DNA from: RUG563 sp964423675
GTDB lineage: Bacteria > Bacillota > Clostridia > Christensenellales > Aristaeellaceae
DNA: 64,000 nucleotides
Direction: 5' to 3'
Assembly (NCBI GenBank): GCA_964423675.1
Contig: CAYRFP010000003.1
Span: 1 to 64,000 of the forward strand
Part shown: positions 8,333 through 17,512 of the stretch, one piece after another
How positions within the stretch are numbered: the stretch's first letter is position 1
Layout of the letters: the number at the start of each line of letters is the position of its first letter
Made by a program: the position numbers and the translations under genes
Notes under the pieces: model-generated
Seen by the model: only the letters and a program-made list of their open reading frames with translations
What the model was told of the DNA's origin: nothing
The model's database searches: none

Positions 8333-11300
8333 TTAGTCGAAGCAATCGCCAGCATTGGGCACCACGTTGCCAATGCCCAGCGGCGTGGTCGCCGCGCTCA
8401 GGTCAACCGGCGTGTTCTGCGCCATGTAAATGACGGTGTAGTTCAGGTCACGGTCGGGCATTTCGCCGGAAATCATCCACAGGTTGGGCTTGTAGCCCTG
8501 AATTTCCGGAGATTCCACTGCGAATTTCTCGCCCGCCATCAGCTTCGCCTCGTATTCCTTATGGGCGGTGGTTCCATCTTCGAAGATGTAGTAGATGGTC
8601 AGCTTGAACACCAGCTGGCGATACACCACGTCCACCACCAGGTCTTCAGCAGGCATCTTGCCTTCCACGCGCTCCATGTCCGCTTCCCAGCCATAGAGGC
8701 CGGGGGACTGGACGCTATACGGCGCGTTATACTCGTATTCCGCAGTATAATCGTTAAATGCCTTCTCGCCGCCCACCACATGCTTCCAATACCGGATGGT
8801 CAGCTTATACTTGTTCAGGGTGTTGGTAAAGGTATACTGCAGTTCCGTGGTCTTGGCCTGCGTCGCGTCATTCTGGTTGTCCTGCGACGCCGGATTTTCC
8901 ACGGGCTTCATGGTGTACTTGCCGGTGTATCCCTTCACGGTTTCTTCTTCCAGGGTGTAAGTGATCTCCTGGCCGCCCGCAGTATGCGCGGGCAGCTTGT
9001 CGCTCTGCGCCGTCCAGCCGTTTTCTTCGGTGGCTTCCAGCTTGCCGATGTTGCTGCTTTCCATGCCAACCGTCTTCTTCAGGCTGAACGAAACGCTTTC
9101 GGGCCGGGATTCAAACTTGTTCTCCTGGTCGTCCCACTTCTTTGTGATCATCACGATCACCGCATTATCCACAGGCACCTTTGCGCTGCCTTCGGGATCT
9201 TCGGGATCAATGGGCGGGTTCTCAGGATCGGGCTTCGGGCCATTGCCCTTGCCAGTGACGATGTTCTCCAGTTCCGTGCCCAGATCTTCCACCGTCACGG
9301 TGTATTTCGCCTTCAGCGTCACCGTCTGGCCCGGAGCGATAGATTCGATGATCGCCACGGTATCGCCCAGGCTGACCTTCAGGTTATTCCGGTTTTCCAG
9401 AATTTCGGTGAAGGTTGCGCCCGTCAGTTCTTCCTTAACCGTCACGTTGGTCAGCGTCACATTGCCGTTGTTTTTCACAACTACGCTGAATTCCGCCGTT
9501 TCCCCAGCCGTGAAGTAGCCCTTGGCGGGAGTGTTGGTCAGGGTCTTTTCCAGCGTGAAGGAAGCATTGGGCTCCTCGGTATTATCCTCGGTTGTGCCAT
9601 CTTCCACTTCGGGATCCTTGTTTTCCGGATCCTTGCCAGCAGCGGTAGCGCCATTGACTACCTTGCCCACAAGAATATCCGCTTCGGTCACGATGTATTC
9701 AGCCTCAACCGTCAGGGATTCGCCCGGGTTCAGGGTATAAGCCGGATTAAACGTAGCCTTGCCACCTGCGACTGCGAAATCCATTTCCTCAATACTGGGG
9801 ATCTCTGCGCCGGCTAGCGTATCGGTGATCGATTCGAGAGCGATGGTCTGGTTGCCGTCGTTGGTCACGGTGATCTCGTATTCGATGGTTTCGCCCAGCT
9901 TGAACGCGCCGTTTTCGCCAGTGCCCTTGTTCGTCGATTTCTTCGTCACCGTCAGGTGGGAATTCTTTTCCTCGGTTTCGTCCGTAGTCGTGCCGGGGGT
10001 CACTTCGGGATCGTTACCGCTCGGATCCTTACCAGCAGCGGTAGCACCATTGACCACCTTGCCCGCCCGAACGTCCGCTTCGGTCACGGTGTATTCAGCC
10101 TCAACCGTCAGGGATTCGCCCGGGTTCAGGGAACGAGCCGGATTAAACGTAACCGTGCCATTTCCTGGTGTGAGGAAACCCGTTCCCGAAACAACGGTAA
10201 TCGACGCGCCGGCTAACGTATCGGTGATCGATTCGAGATCGATGGTCTGGTTGCCGTCATTGGTCACGGTAATCGAGTACTTGATTCTCTCGCCCAGCTT
10301 GTACTTGCCCAGTTCCTCATCTTTGGGCTTGCTGGTCGTGGTCTTCGTCACCGTCAGCTTGGACTCGGGCTCCGGCAAATCGATGCCGTTATCGCTGACG
10401 CTGATCGTCTTGTCGCCCAGGGTGATATTCGCTGTATTCTTATACAGCTTGTCGTTGCCATTGCCATCCTTGCCCGCGTAGTCGACCAGGTCTTGCTCCG
10501 TCACTTTGTGCTGCGCATTGAGCACCACCTTGCCGCCCGACGCAATGGAAGCGATGGTGGCCGTATGCTTGTCCGTGCTGAGGGTCACGCCCGTCACGCC
10601 CTGCGGCACAATGATTTCAGCCGTCGTATCCACGACCTTAACGTCCGTCACTTCGGTCGTGCTCACGTTTTCCACCGTGATGTTATACGTAAGCAGGCTG
10701 CCCACCTTAATGGCACCCTCGCCCGAGGAAACAAGCGTTTTTTCAGGCACAATGCCGTCGCCTTTGATCACCAGGGGATTCACCGATGTGCTGATCAGAT
10801 AGTTAAGAATCGTGCTGTTCTTGGCCTGATCCACGATGCTGATGGTGCCCGCCAGCAGGCCGACATACGTGCCAACCTGGGTCACCTTTTCCTGAACAGC
10901 CACGCCGGCTCCAGGCGTATACTTGGCCAGCGGCTCAGTAATCGAAAGTTCCTGACCGCTAACAAGCGCACCAGACGTGATTCCGTAAAAGCTTTCCGCA
11001 GTATAACCTTCCGCATCCGAAAGCCCATGTGCCTTGCCATCGTAGGTAAACTCTGCGCCTTTGATATTGATGGACAAATTGACAGGATAGATCGTAATGG
11101 TGCCCGTCAGCGTCTTCGTCACATTTCCGTTCGATGCCTTCACAGACACGGTTGGATACGCAACCGCTTCCACGCCGCTGCCCGCCACGTAGTAATATCC
11201 CGCGTTGGGGGTCGTGTTCCATTTCACTTCGGATTGCATCAGGTCAGCCGGAATCGTGCCGTTCCATGCCGCGGCCGTCGTCCAGGTCGTTCCGCCATCC

Positions 11301-14300
11301 GTGGAGAAGGATACAGAGTCTTCGCCCACGATCAGGCCGCTGATGGTCACGCTGTGCTTCGCGGTGTCGTACGTGCCGGTGTAGCTCCCAACAACGAAAT
11401 TGAACTTGCCGTCATCGTCGTTGCTTTCGAAGTCGCGCTCAAACTTGGCAACGAACTCGGTATCGGCGTAATTATTGTTCGTATCCTTATTCAGGTTCGC
11501 CTTTGCCGTGGTCACTTCCAGCGTTGCAGCATCGGAAATCTTTGTTTCGCCCTTATACCAGCCAACGAACTTATAGCCTTCGGTTGCCGTCGCCGTGGAG
11601 CCGGTCAGGCCATTCGCGGTAACGATCTGGATGTTGTCGCTGGCATTGGTTACCTTGCCATGACCTTCCGCCACATACGTTACCGCGACAGTCTGGCTTG
11701 CGTCAATCTCCCAGGAACCGGTGAGAGTCACGGCGCCGTTGGGCATGGAGAACATGCCATCGTCGCGAATGAACGCATTCGTGGTAGACCAGCCGCTGAA
11801 CTTGTAGCCTGGCACCGTCGGTGCATCCGCAACCGGCACCATCTGTTGATACTTGTAGGTACCGCCAGCGGGAACAGCCGGTTCGTTCGCGGGATGTACA
11901 GTACCTGTGTACTCATAGGTCACGTTGTAGCTGTTCCGCGTGAAGTACAGCTTCAGAGTCACGGTGCCATCAGCATCGACGGGGCCCTTCTTGAGTATTG
12001 TGTTGGGGTTCTCTTCATCTAAGGTGAAACCGTTTACAAACTTGTCATTGCCTTTTCCTGCGATGCTTCCGTCTCTGACTTCAGCTTCTTCATTTACGGG
12101 CGTGTCCCTGCGGATGAGCCGAGTATCCGGCGTGTCCGGATAGTTTCCGTTCAAATCCTCTTTATACCATTCCACGTAGTAGTACGGCCAGGAGCCGATG
12201 AGCTTTACGTTATTGGCAGGCATGGTGAACTTCCCAGCCACAACGGTCGCATCCGTGGTAGACCAGCCGCTGAACACATAATCATTTCCTGCCGTTGCCG
12301 GTGCAGCAACCGGCACTTCCGCGCCATACTTATAGGTAGCATCATCGGGCAGCTTACTTGCCCCGGTGGGCACATTGCCAATATAGTAGGCATAGGTCAC
12401 GGTGTAGCTATCCCGGGTGTAGTACAGCTTCAGAACCAGGCTGCCATTGCCGGCGATAGTACCCTCAAGAACATTGTTGGTGTTGTGCTCGTCGAAGGTG
12501 AAGCCGGTGAAGCTCTTCTTATCGGTGTTCTGAACATAAGCCTTTTGGTTGGTAGCGCCGGTGTGCGTTACCGTTGCGTCGGCGTTCTTGTTGTACGTGT
12601 TTTCGTCGTTCAAATCCTGGAGATAGTATTCGACTTTGTATTCCGTATTTCCGTTCGCAGTCCAGGAACCCTTGATCTCCACATTCTTCGCGGGCATGGT
12701 GAACTTGCCACCCGCAATGGTCGCATCCGTGGTAGACCAGCCACTGAACGTGTAGCCCGCAGCCGTCGCCGCTGCCGCAACCGTCACTTCCGCGCCATAT
12801 TTATAGGAAGCATCTGTGGGCAGCTCAGACTGACCCGTCACATTGTTCTCATACTTATAGGTCACATTGTAGCTGTTCCGGGTGTAGTACAGCTTCAGAA
12901 CCAGCTTGCCATCACCGGTGATCTTGCCGCTGGCAACTTCGTTGGCGTTGCCCTTGTCGTAGGTGAAGCCTTCATAGGTCTTAGCCACAGCGGTCGCCGT
13001 CGTATCGGTGGTGCCGGTCAGATTATCGGTGTCCTTCAGGGTGTAGCCTTTGCCGTCCAGATTCTGCTGATAATGCTCCACCTTGTAGCCCGTATTCGTA
13101 TCCGCTGTCCACTGCGCGGTATACGTAGCATCAGCCGTTACCGTCTGGGCAATGTCTTTATCCCAGCCAGTAAACGTATAGCCAGCCGCACCCTTGGGGT
13201 TACCATCGGTTCCCTTTTCGCTCTTGAACGCCGGGGTACTCGCGCCGTACTTCACGTTGGAATGCACATCATCGGCGAAAACGCCATGATCGCCCTTCGT
13301 GTAGGTCACGGTGTGGGTATTCCGCGTGTAGTACAGCTTCAGAACCAGCAGGCCATCACCGGTGATCGTGCCTTCGAGAACATTGTTGGTGTTGTGCTCG
13401 TCGAAGGTGAAGCCGGTGAAGCTCTTCTTATCGGCGTCCTGAACAGAAGCCATTTGGTCAGTAGTGCCGGTACGTTTTTCCGTCGCGTCGGCGTTCTTGT
13501 TGTACTTGGTTTCGTCATTCAAATCCTGGAGATAGTATTCGATGGTGTAGGGAGTATCCGTATTCGCAACCCAGGAACCCTGGAGGGTTACGTCTTTATC
13601 CGGCATGGTGAAAGAAGTCACCGTTTCTTCGCCTTTCTTCCAGCCATTGAAGGAATAGCCAGCCAAAGAGGGCGTAGCCGCAACTGTCACGGTAGTATTA
13701 TAAGTTTCCGTGTGAGGAGCAGGCGTAGGCGCCGCGCCCGTAGGCACAGTTCCGGTATACTCATAGGTCACATTGTGGCTGTTCGCCGTATAGGTAACGG
13801 TTACAGTCACATCTTCCGCGGGCATCGTGCCGGAGACGGTGGCTTTGTCAGGGGTATAGCCGGTGATGGTGGGAGAAGCGACATTGTATCCCTGGCCAAC
13901 CATCACCGTAGCCGTATGCTCTTTCGCCGCCTCTGTTCCATCTTCATACACGTACTTAATCGTCAGTTTGAACTCATTCTCCACCCAGACGGCATAGAGA
14001 ATGTTCGCGCTATCGCCCGTATTATCGATCAGAATGGATTCGTTTTCTCCAAACTCCTTGTCCGTTGCATTGGCAGATGTAGCCCAGCCCACGAACTTAT
14101 AGCCAGTACGGGTGAAGGGATTTTGGATGGTCGCGACCGTCTTGTTGTTCGGATAATTATAGACCACATCGTCGCCCGTGCCGCCATTGGCCTTATAGGT
14201 CAGGGAAACGGTGGCGGGAGTTTCGCCCCAGGAGGCGTAAAGATAGATTTCGCCGTCCTTATTCGCCGCATTGGCAGAGATGGGGAAGGAGCTGCCGGGG

Positions 14301-16564
14301 AGATAGGCCGTGCCCTGGCCATCCGCCTGGGTATTCCAGCCGAGGAAGACCTTGCCAGCAGGCGCAGTCATGCCCGTGCCGAAGAGAACGGTGGCATACG
14401 CGCCGTCCGCATAGCTGTTGCCGTCCACAGGGACAGTGCCCGTGCCGGTGTTCGCGCTATAGACAACGCTAAACTGGCCCATCTTGGAGAAGGAGGCAGA
14501 AATGGTGGTGTCGCTCTGGATCTTGGTATAAATGTTGAAGGGCGTACCATCCGTCTTCTTCCATCCATGCCATTCGTAGCCATCGCCCAGCACGGCCATG
14601 ATCTGCTGTTGCAGGGCATTCAGCGCATCCGCGCGGTCTTCGCCAGTGGGAATTTCACTGATGATGTTTTGGGTTTGCCCGTTCACTTTCACCCTCAACT
14701 GCACCGTCAGAGTGTACACCGGGGGATTCCACTTGGCATAGACGGTAATGTTTTCAGCGGGCATTTTCGCATCGGCAGCGAAAACATATTTTTTTGTGCA
14801 CTCCGGATCGGCATACCAGCCGCCGAAGGTATAGTCCTCTTTGCCGACGGGCTTAGTCGTGGGCGTGTAGTTGCCCGCAGTGGCAATGCTCTGCTCAAAT
14901 TTATAGGACGCCGTATTGACCGTTTTGCCGCCGCTCACATAAATGATGTTGTAGCTGTTGCGGGTATAGTAGAATTTGGCACCGTTATAATCCGATCTAT
15001 TGGCAGTACCCTCTTTATAGGTAAAGCCAGTGATAGGATATTTGTCCTCGTCTGTAACGACGTATCCAGTGCCAGGGGAGGTATCGCTATGATGCAGTTT
15101 ATAGGTGACTTCATTTTTTATTTCTGGTTCCTTTACAGTTTCGCCGGGGAGGATTTCCACATAGTAATACGCAGTTTCGGAACCGTCGTCAATATTCGGG
15201 CCATAGAACGTGGCTCCGCCCAACGGCATAGTTTCGATACTGACCTGATAGGGGCCACTGTACTGGTTGACTTTCCAAGTGCTGCTGCCGTTAATGGTAG
15301 GCCACTGACTGCTGATGTTCGCGCCATACTTGGCGGTGATGGTTAGCTCCTTTACTTTCGCGCCACAGAGGGCGGTGCTATGCGTATGTTCTTCCCTAGT
15401 GCAGGTCAGGGTACCCCAATCATAACATTGCCGGCTATGCGTATGCTCTGTCTTGCCGCAGGGGTAGGATTCACTGTCCAGTTTGAACGTGATGGTGTAT
15501 TCGATGCGCTTATAATACACGTTCACAATGGTAGAACCATCGCCCTTGATGGTTTCCTGGGTGATCGTCTGCGCAGTAAAACCCTGATAGTCTTTATTTG
15601 TTTCTGGCTGCCAACCGGCGGCTGCGCTATATGCTTTCGAAGTGGCAGCGGTGGTTGCTCCAGTGGTGCCGGTTTTGGTTTCAGATTCTTTATAAGAATA
15701 ATTGGTGTCATTGGCATTTTCCAGCCAATGGATAACGGTATACTGGGTATTGGTGTTGGGGGTCCAAACGGCATAGAGGGTCACGTTTTCTGTCAACTCA
15801 TTGCCCCAAGTAAAGTCCCCCGCCGTGGCAGTCTCAGTGGTTGCCCAGCCCTTTAAGGTATAGCCGGGTTTGGTAGCCGTGGGCGCAGTGTTGGGCGTTT
15901 TGCCCGTCACAAACAAAGGCTCCACATAGGCGCCGCCCTGAGAATCGAAGGTGATCCAGTGGCCATTGGAGACCTTGGCGGTCAGGGTAACGTCTGCACT
16001 GGTGGTGAAGGAATCTTCAACGGTTACTGTTCCGTTCAGCCAGCCCTCGTGCTTCTGATCCGCGTCCACGTCAATGGTTACATCGTTGGTGGTAACGGTG
16101 ATTGAGCCGTCATCGTTCGCTTGAGCTTCCTTGGTGGCAACGATGACGCCATTATGCACGAAATAAACATGGAGAATATTATCGAACTTGGCGGTGCAGG
16201 TAATATCCTTATTCGTAGCAGTGGAGCCCTCGGGCTTTGCAAAGGTCTGCGTGCCGAAGGCCACCTGCGTGGTGCCGTCATACCAGCCCAGGAACTTGCC
16301 AGTGCCGGAAGGCGTACCGGGGTCGAGCAGGGAGTCGCCGCTCTTAATAATCTGGCGGGCGAACTCAGTCTCGCCGTTCATGAAGATATAGGTACGGGTA
16401 TAGGTATCACTCGGCCGCACGATGGAATACAGCGAGATGCCCTCGCTGGACGTGGTGGGGCCGTTTACGGGCACAATGGCGGCAAGGCCTTCCATTGGCA
16501 CGCAGCTGAGAATCATAATCATCGCCAAGAGCATGGCGATGGGCCGACGGAGCATATTTTTCAT
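8333..16564 (-). CDS. Giant secreted repeat protein: InlB-type repeats, DUF11 and Cna-B-like domains
   Basis: A 2743-residue surface or secreted protein. Residues 1-29 are a signal peptide ending in EGLAA. About 100-1700 hold many Listeria-Bacteroides/InlB-type beta-grasp modules (repeated pattern GY.F.GW, LYAVW) alternating with MucBP-like blocks ending LYYTRNSY.VTY. A Cys/His segment with two CGKTEH-type motifs lies at about 362-402. About 1800-1930 resemble an MBG-like fold. About 1920-2445 hold three or more DUF11 modules (TNDGNQTI, LNPGESLTVEAEY). About 2465-2580 is Cna-B-like (KKWDD). Two more MucBP-like modules precede a tail ending TPLGIGNVVPNAGDCFD. There is no LPXTG and no terminal transmembrane helix, so anchoring is unclear. 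It is co-transcribed with the 250-residue gene upstream. Likely role: adhesion to host or mucus; domain borders are estimates. Confidence 0.85.
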   Translation of the reverse strand: MKNMLRRPIAMLLAMIMILSCVPMEGLAAIVPVNGPTTSSEGISLYSIVRPSDTYTRTYIFMNGETEFARQIIKSGDSLLDPGTPSGTGKFLGWYDGTTQVAFGTQTFAKPEGSTATNKDITCTAKFDNILHVYFVHNGVIVATKEAQANDDGSITVTTNDVTIDVDADQKHEGWLNGTVTVEDSFTTSADVTLTAKVSNGHWITFDSQGGAYVEPLFVTGKTPNTAPTATKPGYTLKGWATTETATAGDFTWGNELTENVTLYAVWTPNTNTQYTVIHWLENANDTNYSYKESETKTGTTGATTAATSKAYSAAAGWQPETNKDYQGFTAQTITQETIKGDGSTIVNVYYKRIEYTITFKLDSESYPCGKTEHTHSRQCYDWGTLTCTREEHTHSTALCGAKVKELTITAKYGANISSQWPTINGSSTWKVNQYSGPYQVSIETMPLGGATFYGPNIDDGSETAYYYVEILPGETVKEPEIKNEVTYKLHHSDTSPGTGYVVTDEDKYPITGFTYKEGTANRSDYNGAKFYYTRNSYNIIYVSGGKTVNTASYKFEQSIATAGNYTPTTKPVGKEDYTFGGWYADPECTKKYVFAADAKMPAENITVYAKWNPPVYTLTVQLRVKVNGQTQNIISEIPTGEDRADALNALQQQIMAVLGDGYEWHGWKKTDGTPFNIYTKIQSDTTISASFSKMGQFSVVYSANTGTGTVPVDGNSYADGAYATVLFGTGMTAPAGKVFLGWNTQADGQGTAYLPGSSFPISANAANKDGEIYLYASWGETPATVSLTYKANGGTGDDVVYNYPNNKTVATIQNPFTRTGYKFVGWATSANATDKEFGENESILIDNTGDSANILYAVWVENEFKLTIKYVYEDGTEAAKEHTATVMVGQGYNVASPTITGYTPDKATVSGTMPAEDVTVTVTYTANSHNVTYEYTGTVPTGAAPTPAPHTETYNTTVTVAATPSLAGYSFNGWKKGEETVTSFTMPDKDVTLQGSWVANTDTPYTIEYYLQDLNDETKYNKNADATEKRTGTTDQMASVQDADKKSFTGFTFDEHNTNNVLEGTITGDGLLVLKLYYTRNTHTVTYTKGDHGVFADDVHSNVKYGASTPAFKSEKGTDGNPKGAAGYTFTGWDKDIAQTVTADATYTAQWTADTNTGYKVEHYQQNLDGKGYTLKDTDNLTGTTDTTATAVAKTYEGFTYDKGNANEVASGKITGDGKLVLKLYYTRNSYNVTYKYENNVTGQSELPTDASYKYGAEVTVAAAATAAGYTFSGWSTTDATIAGGKFTMPAKNVEIKGSWTANGNTEYKVEYYLQDLNDENTYNKNADATVTHTGATNQKAYVQNTDKKSFTGFTFDEHNTNNVLEGTIAGNGSLVLKLYYTRDSYTVTYAYYIGNVPTGASKLPDDATYKYGAEVPVAAPATAGNDYVFSGWSTTDATVVAGKFTMPANNVKLIGSWPYYYVEWYKEDLNGNYPDTPDTRLIRRDTPVNEEAEVRDGSIAGKGNDKFVNGFTLDEENPNTILKKGPVDADGTVTLKLYFTRNSYNVTYEYTGTVHPANEPAVPAGGTYKYQQMVPVADAPTVPGYKFSGWSTTNAFIRDDGMFSMPNGAVTLTGSWEIDASQTVAVTYVAEGHGKVTNASDNIQIVTANGLTGSTATATEGYKFVGWYKGETKISDAATLEVTTAKANLNKDTNNNYADTEFVAKFERDFESNDDDGKFNFVVGSYTGTYDTAKHSVTISGLIVGEDSVSFSTDGGTTWTTAAAWNGTIPADLMQSEVKWNTTPNAGYYYVAGSGVEAVAYPTVSVKASNGNVTKTLTGTITIYPVNLSINIKGAEFTYDGKAHGLSDAEGYTAESFYGITSGALVSGQELSITEPLAKYTPGAGVAVQEKVTQVGTYVGLLAGTISIVDQAKNSTILNYLISTSVNPLVIKGDGIVPEKTLVSSGEGAIKVGSLLTYNITVENVSTTEVTDVKVVDTTAEIIVPQGVTGVTLSTDKHTATIASIASGGKVVLNAQHKVTEQDLVDYAGKDGNGNDKLYKNTANITLGDKTISVSDNGIDLPEPESKLTVTKTTTSKPKDEELGKYKLGERIKYSITVTNDGNQTIDLESITDTLAGASITVVSGTGFLTPGNGTVTFNPARSLNPGESLTVEAEYTVTEADVRAGKVVNGATAAGKDPSGNDPEVTPGTTTDETEEKNSHLTVTKKSTNKGTGENGAFKLGETIEYEITVTNDGNQTIALESITDTLAGAEIPSIEEMDFAVAGGKATFNPAYTLNPGESLTVEAEYIVTEADILVGKVVNGATAAGKDPENKDPEVEDGTTEDNTEEPNASFTLEKTLTNTPAKGYFTAGETAEFSVVVKNNGNVTLTNVTVKEELTGATFTEILENRNNLKVSLGDTVAIIESIAPGQTVTLKAKYTVTVEDLGTELENIVTGKGNGPKPDPENPPIDPEDPEGSAKVPVDNAVIVMITKKWDDQENKFESRPESVSFSLKKTVGMESSNIGKLEATEENGWTAQSDKLPAHTAGGQEITYTLEEETVKGYTGKYTMKPVENPASQDNQNDATQAKTTELQYTFTNTLNKYKLTIRYWKHVVGGEKAFNDYTAEYEYNAPYSVQSPGLYGWEADMERVEGKMPAEDLVVDVVYRQLVFKLTIYYIFEDGTTAHKEYEAKLMAGEKFAVESPEIQGYKPNLWMISGEMPDRDLNYTVIYMAQNTPVDLSAATTPLGIGNVVPNAGDCFD
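9694..9735 (-). repeat. DNA repeat copy A in adhesin gene (DUF11 region)
   Basis: These 42 bases are identical to 10090-10131, inside neighbouring DUF11 modules. They could recombine and change module number. Confidence 0.85.
10090..10131 (-). repeat. DNA repeat copy B in adhesin gene (DUF11 region)
   Basis: Second identical 42-base copy; the surrounding bases remain similar for over 100 bases on each side. Spacing between copies is 396 bases, a multiple of three. Confidence 0.85.
12470..12525 (-). repeat. DNA repeat copy A in adhesin gene (MucBP-like region)
   Basis: These 56 bases are identical to 13379-13434 and encode the KSFTGFTFDEHNTNNV block. The spacing of 909 bases is a multiple of three, so recombination between copies would keep the frame. 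Confidence 0.85.
13379..13434 (-). repeat. DNA repeat copy B in adhesin gene (MucBP-like region)
   Basis: Second identical 56-base copy, within a near-identical protein block starting EYYLQDLNDE. Confidence 0.85.
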
Positions 16565-16616
16565 AAAATGCTTTCCTCCCCTGAGATAATTTGGGCTGCG
16601 CCAGAGGGGCGCGGGA

Positions 16617-17369
16617 TTATTCCGCCTGCGCCGCCGCGGCCAGATCGTCCGGGACGATCACGCCAGTGACGGTGACGGTGACGCGATAGAAGAGGGTGTA
16701 ATTCGCTTCATTAATAATGAAGGAATAGGACGCGCCGCAGGCGGCGGGGATATCCGACCAGGAGGCGTTATCGGGGCTCTTCTGCCACTGGAGGGAATAG
16801 GTGACATTATCATAGCCATGGAGCACGGCGATGAGGGAGACCTGATCGCCGAAGGAGAGGAAATCGCCATCATACGCCGCATAGACGGAAACGGAACGGT
16901 CCGCGTTCAGTTCGTCCTGGATGATCGCCATCAGCTTGGCATTGGCGGGGAGATCTTCCTCGGTGATGGGCGCGGGGGTGGCGGTGGGCTCAGCGGAAGG
17001 CTCCGCAGTGGGTTCTTCCGCGGCGGGAGTTTCCACAGGCTCAGCGGAAGGCGCTTCCGTGGCGGGGGTTTCCGTTACCGGCGCTTCTTCCGTGGGTTCC
17101 ACAGTGGGCGCTTCCGTGGCGGGAACTTCGGTGGCCGGGACTTCGGTCACAGGTACTTCCGTCGCAGGAACCTCGGTGGCCGGTGCTTCGGTCACAGGCA
17201 CTTCGGTTACGGGTGCTTCCGTCACAGGCGCTTCGGGCGCGGGAGTCTCAATGGCGGGCACTTCGGTGACGGGGATTTCCACTTCCGTTGCCGATGCGGG
17301 CAACACCATGCTCAGCACCAGCAGCAGCGCCAGCGCCCCGTTCATGAGCCGTTTCGTTGTTTTTTTCAT
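16617..17369 (-). CDS. Secreted protein with TEVPATE-type repeat stalk and Ig-like C-terminal domain
   Basis: This 250-residue protein is unnamed. Residues 1-27 are a signal peptide (MKKTTKRLMNGALALLLVLSMVLPASA). About 28-130 are a low-complexity run of 5-6-residue units (TEVPVTEAPATEVP) rich in Thr, Pro, Glu and Val, likely an extended and possibly glycosylated stalk. About 131-250 form a compact domain with Ig-like features (YSLQWQKSPDNASWSDIP, YRVTVTVTG). It has no sortase signal or terminal membrane helix. ATG follows AGGAGGGG. It is the first gene of the adhesin operon, 52 bases upstream of the 2743-residue gene, so the two may assemble together or one may display the other. Confidence 0.8.
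   Translation of the reverse strand: MKKTTKRLMNGALALLLVLSMVLPASATEVEIPVTEVPAIETPAPEAPVTEAPVTEVPVTEAPATEVPATEVPVTEVPATEVPATEAPTVEPTEEAPVTETPATEAPSAEPVETPAAEEPTAEPSAEPTATPAPITEEDLPANAKLMAIIQDELNADRSVSVYAAYDGDFLSFGDQVSLIAVLHGYDNVTYSLQWQKSPDNASWSDIPAACGASYSFIINEANYTLFYRVTVTVTGVIVPDDLAAAAQAE
17008..17280 (-). repeat. Short in-frame coding repeat (TEVPATE units)
   Basis: A run of 15-18-base units such as GTGGCGGGAACTTCG on the plus strand encodes the Thr/Pro/Glu stalk. Unit length is a multiple of three, so slippage would change stalk length without breaking the frame. Confidence 0.8.
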
Positions 17370-17424
17370 GGTTGACCCCTCCTAAAAAATATGTTTCAGA
17401 ATTAATTCTTGTTTTTCATTCTTT

Positions 17425-17459
17425 ATTATAGCAGATTTCGGTTACATAATCGGTTACAT
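17425..17459 (-). promoter_or_regulatory. Activator-dependent promoter with direct repeats, probable SARP-binding site
   Basis: On the minus strand a perfect TATAAT box (17425-17430) lacks a matching -35 box. Instead two direct copies of ATGTAACCGA lie at 17450-17459 and 17438-17447 with a 12-base period, overlapping the -35 position. Direct repeats at about one helical turn overlapping -35 are the known pattern for SARP/OmpR-type activators, and a SARP gene ends 54 bases upstream. Confidence 0.6.
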
Positions 17460-17512
17460 TTCCAGGGCTTTTCCTCTTTTTGTTAACAAATGAGAAAAAA
17501 TTCCCGGGAGCG

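Noticed and set aside
7391..9817. An 808-codon plus-strand frame opposite the binding protein and adhesin genes
   Set aside because: Antisense shadow of GC-rich codons; no domain, no start signal.
12485..15346. A 953-codon plus-strand frame inside the adhesin region
   Set aside because: Antisense to the repeat modules; its own repetitiveness only mirrors the real protein.
8333..17369. CRISPR-like array in the repeat-rich DNA
   Set aside because: Repeats are coding, irregularly spaced and diverged at the protein level; no constant spacer length or cas genes.
16921..17385. A Ser/Gly/Val-rich 154-codon plus-strand frame opposite the stalk protein
   Set aside because: It is the complement of the TEVPATE repeat and carries no independent signal.
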